The notes under the pieces: generated by a model | What the model saw: only the letters and a program-made list of their open reading frames with translations | Told to the model about the DNA's origin: nothing | The model's database searches: none | Assembly (NCBI GenBank): GCA_905221605.1 | Contig: CAJNDS010002100.1 | Location: forward strand, 263,501 to 327,500 | Reading direction: 5' to 3' | From: Symbiodinium natans | Lineage: Eukaryota; Sar; Dinophyceae; Suessiales; Symbiodiniaceae | DNA: 64,000 bases | Shown here: positions 10,025 through 18,318 of the stretch, piece by piece | Layout of the letters: every line of letters begins with the position of its first letter | Position numbering within the stretch: position 1 is the stretch's first letter | Made by a program: the position numbers and the translations under genes

Positions 10025-13000
10025 GAGCCACCAGACCCTGTCATCAGGAGTTACTGGGTAATCCTCACAACTCACCTGTCTTCACAGGGTCGCAAGGGAG
10101 CTTGATCTGAGCTTGAGAGATCTCCTCGGTGCTGCGCACTTCGCGCCTACCTGACAAAGGCGGCGTGCCATGTGATCTGGCGCTTCGCTGAAACCTTGCG
10201 GAAGGCTGTCCTGAAAGCACGTGAATGGTTTGCCACCGGCCCTGCCAGGAAAACAGCTGTTCGCAAGATGGCCTATCCGCTAGATTGCATCAACGGTCCC
10301 GTCGCACGGGTCTCATCACATGCCGCAGGCCTTCCTGACAGAGTCAGCGGCCTTCACAAGACGTGTGCTCGCTGCCTCATGAGGCCCGTGCCTCTCAACG
10401 TGGACGCGTGTTGACATCTGCAGCCCGAGAAAAAAATTGAAGCCAAAGCGCCTTTCACATGGACACTTCTCGAACGCATACCCCAATGCCATTCTGTTGA
10501 CTTCGGTGTGGCCTGAGACGGAAAGCAAACTCAAAGCCTTCAGTTTTTAAGCCTCGCGTGCCGCAAGCGCCGCCCTGACACGGTTTGCCGGCGTGGTGAC
10601 GTGCGCACAAACCTTTCTATATGGTCCCAGGACAGAACGGATGCAAGGCAACGTCCCCCAAGAAAGCCCTCAAACCCTGACCAGTGCCCCAGAGCAAAGG
10701 ATGCGCAGTAGGGACGACACCGGAAAACGCGCGTGTCAGAGATGGCACAGCTCATCTTGCGGAGCTGCCGTGGAATGTTAAAGCAACTACATGCCCCTCC
10801 GCTGCATGGGATGTGAAGCCATTCTGAGACCCGGCGCTTGTGTTTCGCGAACTGGCGTCGCGGGCTGCCGAAGACGCTGCCTGCAGCGCAGATGCCAGAG
10901 GGTTCAGAGTTCAGGGCTCAGGTCTGGGTTGCTTTGTTCGAGGGCATACCGGAACTTTGCAGGGCTTGATCAGGGTGTTGCACCGTGCAGAGAGGCCCGT
11001 GTACCAAGTGGCACGCGCCGCTTGCCTCAAGTTGCCCTCCGTTCTCCGATCTCTGCTGCCACTTCGGATCCCGAAGCCTGAGAAGCGTCTCCAACCAGCC
11101 AGCGTTTGAGCCTGGGAAGGCTGTGCAAAGTCTATTTGGGGCGATGTGTGATGCGAACTCGGTTACAACGCCTCAAAGAACTGCGTGTCTGCGCACCGGT
11201 ACGCATTACATGCCCCGGCATCGAGGTTGATGTCACTCTCCGCTTTTGCCACTTTGTCATGTAGCCGCGAGCGTACATAAACAGTTCCGGGCCCCTCACC
11301 CATGTGGCCCCTTTCACAGTTTTGGTCTGAAGTAGACCCTTCAGGCCCTTCAGGGTACAGCACGGATGCTTCCAACAATACTGCAGACGCTTCGAGGGTT
11401 GAGGGCTAGAACTGGGAGCTACCAGACCCTGCAATCAGGAGGTTCAGGGTAGTCCTCGCAACTCAGCTGCCTTAGCAGGTTTGCAAGGGGCGCCGGCAGC
11501 CGCGCTGGCCCAACGCGGGGTGTAGCGCAACAGAGGCGAACTTGATCTGAGCTTGAGAGATCTCCGCATTGCTGCGCACTTCGCGCCTACCTGACAAAGG
11601 CGGCGTGCCATGTGATCTGGCGCTTCGCTGAAACCTTGCCTAAGGCTGTCCTGAAAGCACGTGAATGGTTTGCCACCGGCCCTGCCAGGAAAACAGCTGT
11701 TCGCAAGATGGCCTATCCGCTAGATTGCATCAACGGTCCCGTCGCACGGGTCTCATCACATGCCGCAGGCCTTCCTGACAGAGTCAGCGGCCTTCACAAG
11801 ACGTGTGCTCGCTGCCTCATGAGGCCCGTGCCTCTCAACGTGGACGCGTGTTGACATCTGCAGCCCGAGAAAAAATTTGAAGCCAAAGCGCCTTTCACAT
11901 GGACACTTCTCGAACGCATACCCCAATGCCATTCTGTTGACTTCGGTGTGGCCTGAGACGGAAAGCAAACTCAAAGCCTTCAGTTTTTAAGCCTCGCGTG
12001 CCGCAAGCGCCGCCCTGACACGGTTTGCCGGCGTGGTGACGTGCGCACAAACCTTTCTATATGGTCCCAGGACAGAACGGATGCAAGGCAACGTCCCCCA
12101 AGAAAGCCCTCAAACCCTGACCAGTGCCCCAGAGCAAAGGATGCGCAGTAGGGACGACACCGGAAAACGCGCGTGTCAGAGATGGCACAGCTCATCTTGC
12201 GGAGCTGCCGTGGAATGTTAAAGCAACTACATGCCCCTCCGCTGCATGGGATGTGAAGCCATTCTGAGACCCGGCGCTTGTGTTTCGCGAACTGGCATCG
12301 CGGGCTGCCGAAGACGCTGCCTGCAGCGCAGATGCCAGAGGGTTCAGAGTTCAGGGCTCAGGTCTGGGTTGCTTTGTTCGAGGGCATACCGGAACTTTGC
12401 AGGGCTTGATCAGGGTGTTGCACCGTGCAGAGAGGCCCGTGTACCAAGTGGCACGCGCCGCTTGCCTCAAGTTGCCCTCCGTTCTCCGATCTCTGCTGCC
12501 ACTTCGGATCCCGAAGCCTGAGAAGCGTCTCCAACCAGCCAGCGTTTGAGCCTGGGAAGGCTGTGCAAAGTCTATTTGGGGCGATGTGTGATGCGAACTC
12601 GGTTACAACGCCTCAAAGAACTGCGTGTCTGCGCACCGGTACGCATTACATGCCCCGGCATCGAGGTTGATGTCACTCTCCGCTTTGCCACTTTGTCATG
12701 TAGCCGCGAGCGTACATAAACAGTTCCGGGCCCCTCACCCATGTGGCCCCTTTCACAGTTTTGGTCTGAAGTAGACCCTTCAGGCCCTTCAGGGTACAGC
12801 GCGGATGCTTCCAACAATACTGCAGACGCTTCGAGGGTTGAGGGCTAGAACTGGGAGCTACCAGACCCTGCAATCAGGAGGTTCAGGGTAGTCCTCGCAA
12901 CTCAGCTGCCTTAGCAGGTTTGCAAGGGGCGCCGGCAGCCGTGCTGGCCCAACGCGGGGTGTAGCGCAAGAGAGGCGAACTTGATCTGAGCTTGAGAGAT

Positions 13001-14335
13001 CTTCACATTGCTGCGCACTTCGCGCCTACCTGAAGGCGTCGTGGCATGTGATCTGGCGAGAGCTTCGCTGAAACCTTGCGGAAGGCTGTCCTGAAAGCAC
13101 GTGAATGCTTTGCCACCGGCCCTGCCAGGAAAAAAGCTGTTCGCAAGATGGCCTATCCGCTAGATTGCATCAACGGTCCCGTCGCACGGGTCTCATCCTA
13201 TGCGCAGGCCTTCCTAACAGAGTCAGTCGACGTGTGCTCGTTGCCTCATGAGGCCCGTGCCTCTCAACGTGGACGCGTGTTGACATCTGCAGCCCGAGAA
13301 AAAATTTGAAGCCGAAGCGCCTTTCACATGGACACTTCTCGAACGTATACCCCAATGCCATTCGGTTGACTTCGGTGTGGCCTGAGACGGAGAGCAAACT
13401 CGAAGCCTTCAGTTTTTTAGGCTCGCATGCCGCAAGCGCCGCCCTGACACGGTTTGCCGGCGTGGTGGTGCGCGCGCAAACCTGTCTATATGGTCCCAGG
13501 ACAGGACGGGTGACTGGCGCAAGCCTATCTGTGCCCGTGTCAGTTTCAGGATGTCGGGAAGGTAAGGATGCGCAGTAGGGACTGCGGCAAGAAACGCACG
13601 TGTCAGAGATGGCACAGCTCATCTTGCGGAGCTGCCGTGGAATGTTAAAGCAACTACATGCCCCTCCGCTGCATGGGATGTGAAGCCATTCTGAGACCCG
13701 GCGCTTGTGTTTCGCGAACTGGCGTCGCGGGCTGCCGAAGACGCTGCCTGCAGCGCAGATGCCAGAGGGTTCAGAGTTCAGGGCTCAGGTCTGGGTTGCT
13801 TTGTTCGAGGGCATACCGGAACCTTGCAGGTTTTGATCAGGGTATTGCATCGTCCAGACAGGCGCATGTACCAAGCGGCACACGCCGTTTGACCTCCGTT
13901 CTCCGATCTCTGCTGCCACTTCGGATCCCGAAGCCAAGAAGCCTCGCAAACCAGCCAGCATTTGAGCCTGGGAAGGCTGTGCAAAGTCTATCTGGGGCGA
14001 GGTGTGATGCGAGCTCGGATACTGTGAGACGGCGCAACGCCTCCAAAGAACGGCGTGCTTGCGCGCCGGTACGCGCAGCAATGCATGCGGGGCATCGCGG
14101 TTGGTATCACTATCCGCTTTGCCACTTCGCCATGTAACCGCGAGCGTACAAGAACAGTTCCGGGACTCTCACTCATATTCTGCCCCCTTTCGCAGTTTTG
14201 GTCTGAAGTAGACCCTTCAGGGTACAGCGGTGACAACAATACTGCAGGACTCTCGAGGGTTGAGGGCTTGACAACACTGTCTCGATACCATCCAGTACTG
14301 AACGATGAGAAGAACTCTCCGACGTCTTTCCCTGC
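10025..14335. repeat. 1,440-bp unit in three tandem copies
   Basis: Using CTTGATCTGAGCTTGAGAG as anchor, copy 1 starts at 10101, copy 2 at 11541 and copy 3 at 12980, so the period is 1,439-1,440 bp. Copies 1 and 2 are almost identical over the whole unit. Copy 3 is diverged, with small deletions and a replaced stretch near 13510-13560. A diverged partial copy of the unit end precedes copy 1 (about 10025-10100). Conserved short frames (such as 62, 80, 89 and 96 codons) overlap on both strands and have no recognisable domain. No tRNA, 5S or spliced-leader RNA was seen. No telomeric array lies inside the units, unlike the flanks. Confidence 0.95.
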
Positions 14336-14364
14336 CAAATCCGTACCTTTGTCCAACCTCTCAC

Positions 14365-14444
14365 CCCTAAACCCTAAACCCCAAAACCCTAAACCCTAAA
14401 ACCCTAAACCTTAAACCCTAAACCCTAAACCCTAAAGCCTAAAG
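14365..14444 (-). repeat. Telomeric array, CCCTAAA orientation
   Basis: About 11 imperfect units (CCCCAAAA, AAACCTT variants) that close the 1,440-bp repeat block. Confidence 0.95.
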
Positions 14445-14519
14445 TTCGGTTTGGAAGGGAGGACGCCTTGCCGCCAATCGGTGCAAAGCCGGGCGCGCAG
14501 CCCACGTGCACTTCTTTGG

Positions 14520-14759
14520 GATCGCGAGACATCGAACGACATCGCGATGCATTCGAACAAAAAATGCGACCAATCAGTGTTCTTGGATCCTGTAGTTTAT
14601 GGTAGCCTTCCTGCAGTTAAGCTGGCGAACAACAAGCATAATAGCTGCAAGAACCAGACGAGTACTGGCAATAGTGTTAGGAATGTGTTAGGAGTAACAA
14701 GAAACATGAACATATTCATGATGGCCGCATCAGCGATGGCTTTCGTTTCTCACTTGTGA
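14520..14759 (+). pseudogene. Decayed copy of a small hydrophobic-segment exon
   Basis: This segment matches 23945-24189: shared CGAGACATCGAA(C/G)GACATCGCGATGC and TTTATGGTAGCCTTCCTGCAG. In the other copy the end reads as a hydrophobic segment. Here the corresponding frame is interrupted by stops, while the last residues (AFVSHL stop) still match (LVSHV stop). I read it as a relic of a membrane-protein 3' end. The parent gene is not recognised. Confidence 0.45.
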
Positions 14760-15131
14760 CCTTTAGAGTCGTTAGAGTTGAGGACAATCTTTTCTCCTGT
14801 TCACTCATCACTTTCAAAGCCTCCTCATGGAATGACGCCCAGCTCTGTCAGCATGTCCTTGTAAAAAGTTGCAAAGTTGGGTTTCCCAAGATTCCGTGAT
14901 CAGATCCTGGTGTAGCTTCGCATGCACCTGTACCATGTGTTGGTTGTTCCCAAAATTATGGTCCCTTTCTTCGTACTTTGCATAAAGGGTACATTGTAGG
15001 TACCCCAATGGGACCCGAATCTAGGGAATGCCATATCCTTTATCCTGCACGCCGCCATCTCCAGCCGCGCGCCGTCTGCCGGCATGCCATCCCATGGTTG
15101 CTATGTGTCTGCTTGTGATGCTGGTGAGTGA
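14760..15131. other. Block-A duplicate segment, array-free site at about 14890-14925
   Basis: Positions 14870-15025 match 24318-24615 with indels. At TTCCCAAGATTCCGTGATC...GTAGCTTCGCAT this copy has no telomeric repeat, whereas the other copy has one at 24359-24397. Positions 15020-15130 match 27011-27105. Confidence 0.7.
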
Positions 15132-15164
15132 GGGTTTAGGGTTCAGGGTTTAGGGTTTAGGGTT
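15132..15164 (+). repeat. Short TTTAGGG array at a site empty in the duplicate
   Basis: The flanks GATGCTGGTGAGTGAGG and TTTCGAAC are adjacent (with three extra bases) in the paralogous segment at about 27088-27110. About 5 units. Confidence 0.9.
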
Positions 15165-15530
15165 TCGAACGTGGGTTTCAGGTGCAGGGTATAGGGGGAG
15201 TGTGTCACACAAGGCACGGCGCACGTCAGTACCAGAAGACTCATCACGGCATCGCAGCATCACATCATTGGTTGCGTTGAAGGCCAGGCCGGCCATCGCA
15301 GCACAAACGCCGCACCCTTGTCATGCCCGCTGGCGATATTGAGCGGCCGAACGCGTTTAAAGCCTCAATCGGCCGGGGGGGGAGGGGGGGGCATAGGCGT
15401 GGGCGCGATCAGTGAGTGGAAGAGCAGTGCACTTCACTGCAGTAGCTCAGTCCGCTCGAACAGCCAGGCACAGACATGTAGGGACACCAGCGGCCTGGGA
15501 CCCATGCCCTCTCCCAGAGTCCTCACAACA
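15165..15530. other. Block-A duplicate segment, array-free site near 15210-15230
   Basis: It matches 27107-27186 plus 27384-27490. The sequence CACACAAGGCACGGCGCACGTC...GAAGACTCATCAC is continuous here but is split by about 197 bp of CCCTAAA repeats in the paralogue. A G-rich run lies near 15376-15390. Confidence 0.7.
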
Positions 15531-15597
15531 CCCTAAACCCTAAACCCTAAACCCTAAACCCTAAAACCTAAACCCTAAACCCTAAACCCTAAACCCC
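15531..15597 (-). repeat. Telomeric array, CCCTAAA orientation
   Basis: About 9 units. Sequence just after it (CCAGGTAAAGCGCCTTGTCCTC, 15619-15640) is a decayed counterpart of the PPR-like exon at 27605. Confidence 0.95.
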
Positions 15598-16688
15598 ATT
15601 TATCTTCCCACAGCTGTGCCAGGTAAAGCGCCTTGTCCTCCCCGGCCGAGCAGCGCCGTAATATCGCCAGGTCCTGCAAGGCCTGGGGTTTGGGATTTTG
15701 GGTTTAGGGTTTCGGCTTTGGGGTTTCGGGTGTGGGGTTGAGTCGGGTTGTTACTGAAGGACCGTTTGGGGCTTTGGGCTTACGGGCTGTTTGGGGTCTA
15801 GGTCGAGGGTTTGGGGTGTAGGGCCTCAGGGGCGGACAGGACCTTTAGGACTTTAGGGCTTCGAACACGTCCTTGGCGGCAAAGAAAGGGGTTTAGGGTT
15901 CAGGAAACACCGAGGCCTGAACAAACCCTAAACAAACCCCTAAAAAGGCACCCCCCCCCTAAAATCGACCCCCCAAAGTCGTAGGGCTCCTTTATAATAA
16001 GGACCCCAAAACGGGTACCCCCCCCCCCCAATATCGTACAAACCCCTTAGTTTGTCACCCTCGGAGGATGACCTGCAAGGGCCCACAAGTCGAGAGTTTC
16101 GAAGATCGCGACTTCAAGCTTTAGGGTTTAAAGTTTAGGGTTTATGCGTTTCGAGAGATCCCCAATAGCTTGCCCCACGGCTAGGGTGGCGAAGGTGACA
16201 AGAGTTTCGCGAGTCAAGGCTCCTCATGATGCGAGTTTGGTCGAAAACGCGCGCCGTGCCATGGCGGGAGCCCCGGAACCCTCGGGCGCTCTTCGGCGTG
16301 CGTGCAACCTAATCCCTCTACTCCGAACATAAGAACCCCGGACCCCGGAGTGTTATCGCGCCGAACATGAGAGCCCCAAAGTGCTATCGCGCTGTTCGGG
16401 GAACATGGCGCTGTTTAATGTAGTATCAGAATTTTCGAGAATAGTCCAACAATGAACTAAGTATGAATACGGCATTGATGGTGCCAACATTCAGATGCCA
16501 TGGCATCATCAGCCAGTTTGCAGGTGTTTTGCAGAAAGCCGTTGCGTCGACGTAGAATCAACCCAAACGGTTGAAGCGCAAAACAGTGTGTTGATGTAAT
16601 ATTCGGTTTACATGAAAAGCCAAGACACATTCAAAGTGTTCAAAGTTCAGACACAGAATGGATCTTCAAGTTGGTTCTGTGTTAAACA
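15598..16688. other. Degenerate telomeric DNA and upstream region of the membrane-protein gene
   Basis: 15660-16150 is G-rich or C-rich degenerate telomeric sequence with C runs near 15952 and 16019. 16340-16690 is unique sequence. A 62-codon frame at 16144 has no features. I see no promoter motif. Confidence 0.45.
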
Positions 16689-16798
16689 GGATATGGGGTT
16701 CCGATATAGGGGTACCTTATTGGGGTCCTTGGAATACGGGGGTCCTACTATTTGGGGGCCTATTTTAGGGTCCCCTCTTTTCGTAAACCCCCATATGG
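16689..16798. mobile_element. MITE-like element, family 5 (GGATATGGGG termini)
   Basis: The left end GGATATGGGGTTCCG is roughly inverted at the right end as CGTAAACCCCCATATGG. The interior holds GGGGTACCTTATTGGGGTCC and CCTACTATTTGGGGGCC. A related element (GGGGTACCTTGTTGGGGTCC) lies in an intron at about 20655-20760. It ends only about 30 bp before the ATG at 16830 and could contribute to the 5' UTR. Confidence 0.65.
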
Positions 16799-16829
16799 TT
16801 GCGGAGTGTGATGTGACTCCACAAGACGT

Positions 16830-18089
16830 TTGATCTCAAGCGGCAGCGCCCCCAATGGACGGCATTGCAAAGCAATGGACGGGCAACGGGCGCTGTCTCG
16901 ACAGAGTTTTCACACATTCAATGAGCTCAATCTCAATCTCGGGCCACGGCGAATGCATACTTTTCGCATGGACACTTCATGGGAAGAGCGAATGCGTTGG
17001 GTGCTTGCTGCAATGGTCTTTGGCATAAGTGTTGCTTTCTTGGTGATGATGATTGTCTTGGTGCCTCTTCCTCACGACTTGTTTGTTCCTCATTACAGTC
17101 CTTCCCAGCTTTCTCCTTATGACCATTTCAAAATGGCTGCGGCAGTGGTTATGATGCAGATCACGATGCCTTTCACATGCGTGATGATCTTGCGCAGCCA
17201 TGCCCACTGTCAGCGTGACACCATGTCTCTTCTGATCACGATGTGGCTGGCCGAGCTGGCCCTAGCAACTGCGCACATCTTGCACTTCAGAGGCTTCAAG
17301 TTCTCCTTGGAGGTGCCATCAGTTCTGGCCGGTCTGACGGCGGTTGGGCTGAAGCTGAATCACATGCTGATCAACATGCTGAAGGACTGTAAGGAAGTGC
17401 TATACATCGATTTCCGCATCAGCTGCTTACAGAAGCTTCTTCGCATAGAGGTCGGTGTCGTCATTCTACTGGTCATGTTGACCTTGTGCGATGCCGTGTT
17501 TGAGACTGGAGATGTGTTGCGAGTAATGGGAAGCATCGTAGCTTGGGTCCTCATTTCCGGCGGCATCCATTTTGCTTGTGCATTGGGCCGAGAACTCGGG
17601 CGTTTATCGAGGACTAGCGAAAGTGCGAAGATGACGAAGGACTTGGCAGAGCTTTCTGATGTCTGGAGAGCAATATCGAAGATTCGCTTATACAATCGGA
17701 TTGTCTTGCTGCACTGCGTCCTGAAGTTTTTAATCATTACACATGTGCTGCTGTTGCGAGGGTACTTGTGGCCCTTTCCTTCCAATCTTCCAGAGGTTGC
17801 TTACGATGACTGGGGCATGGGATTTGGCGTGTTTTTGCTGGTCGATCCATCAGCGGGCCCAATTTTTTGGTATCTTGGCCTTTACCTTGGCTTTCTTTAC
17901 GTCGTCGGTCTGCACTCAGTTCCCGCAACTCATGCGCGACATCAGGAAGAGAAGCTGCGTGTTGAAAAGCGAGAGCGGCAGCAAGGGCTCTATTCTGCAG
18001 TAACGGACAAAGGCTGGGTCATTGTTGAAAATCATTTTCGCTTTTTTGAATACTTAAACCCAATCAGGAACACAAATGATCATCTTTAA
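16830..18089 (+). CDS. Polytopic membrane protein, about 8 TM segments, unknown function
   Basis: A single uninterrupted frame of 419 codons, the longest non-repetitive ORF here. Hydrophobic stretches suggest membrane segments at about residues 57-79, 102-121, 132-152, 160-184, 205-222, 230-251, 290-309 and 328-361. A basic, charged stretch follows (about 368-386, EEKLRVEKRERQQ) and the tail is presumably cytosolic. The N-terminal 50 residues are polar with no signal peptide; later ATGs at codons 16, 42 and 47 could be the real start, and I kept the first only because the frame is open. No introns are needed, unlike neighbouring genes, which fits a retroposed or naturally intronless gene. I recognise no family or catalytic motif. 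A MITE lies just upstream and a CCCTAAA array begins 37 bp after the stop. Confidence 0.75.
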   Translation: MISSGSAPNGRHCKAMDGQRALSRQSFHTFNELNLNLGPRRMHTFRMDTSWEERMRWVLAAMVFGISVAFLVMMIVLVPLPHDLFVPHYSPSQLSPYDHFKMAAAVVMMQITMPFTCVMILRSHAHCQRDTMSLLITMWLAELALATAHILHFRGFKFSLEVPSVLAGLTAVGLKLNHMLINMLKDCKEVLYIDFRISCLQKLLRIEVGVVILLVMLTLCDAVFETGDVLRVMGSIVAWVLISGGIHFACALGRELGRLSRTSESAKMTKDLAELSDVWRAISKIRLYNRIVLLHCVLKFLIITHVLLLRGYLWPFPSNLPEVAYDDWGMGFGVFLLVDPSAGPIFWYLGLYLGFLYVVGLHSVPATHARHQEEKLRVEKRERQQGLYSAVTDKGWVIVENHFRFFEYLNPIRNTNDHL

Positions 18090-18125
18090 ACAGTGCCCCC
18101 AGCAATGGTGCGGTTTAGGATGGCA

Positions 18126-18234
18126 ACCCTAAACCCTAAACCCTAAACCCTAAACCCTAAACCCTAAACCCCAAACCCCAAACCCTAAACCCTAAACCCT
18201 AAACCCTAAACCCTAAACCCTAAACCCTAAACCC
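18126..18234 (-). repeat. Telomeric array, CCCTAAA orientation, 5' of exon a
   Basis: About 15 units (two CCCCAAA). It ends 6 bp before the exon-like frame starting at 18241. Confidence 0.95.
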
Positions 18235-18240
18235 GACAAA

Positions 18241-18318
18241 GGGTGGCAAGAGAGGGTCGAAGACTTGGCCCAGCGGGCCATCACTTTGGAGGCGCTGCTA
18301 CGGTTCTACAAGGGCCTC
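18241..18318 (+). CDS. Exon a of the SRAWCVAEIAE-family gene
   Basis: It reads GWQERVEDLAQRAITL then EALLRFYKGLL without a stop, then GTCTCA offers a GT donor. In relatives, as I recall, this helix directly precedes the (L)G.DYM...TTNDVVR segment, and exon b begins with exactly that. It is flanked by CCCTAAA on the left and TTTAGGG on the right (18331). Confidence 0.6.

Noticed and set aside
17129-17144. Antisense match to the spliced-leader core (CAAAATGGCTGCGG)
   Set aside because: It lies within the coding frame of the eight-TM gene and has no leader-like context; chance match.
16977-17207. Minus-strand frames under the eight-TM gene (also 17360-17785)
   Set aside because: Shadow frames with His/Lys/Arg-biased composition opposite a good coding frame.
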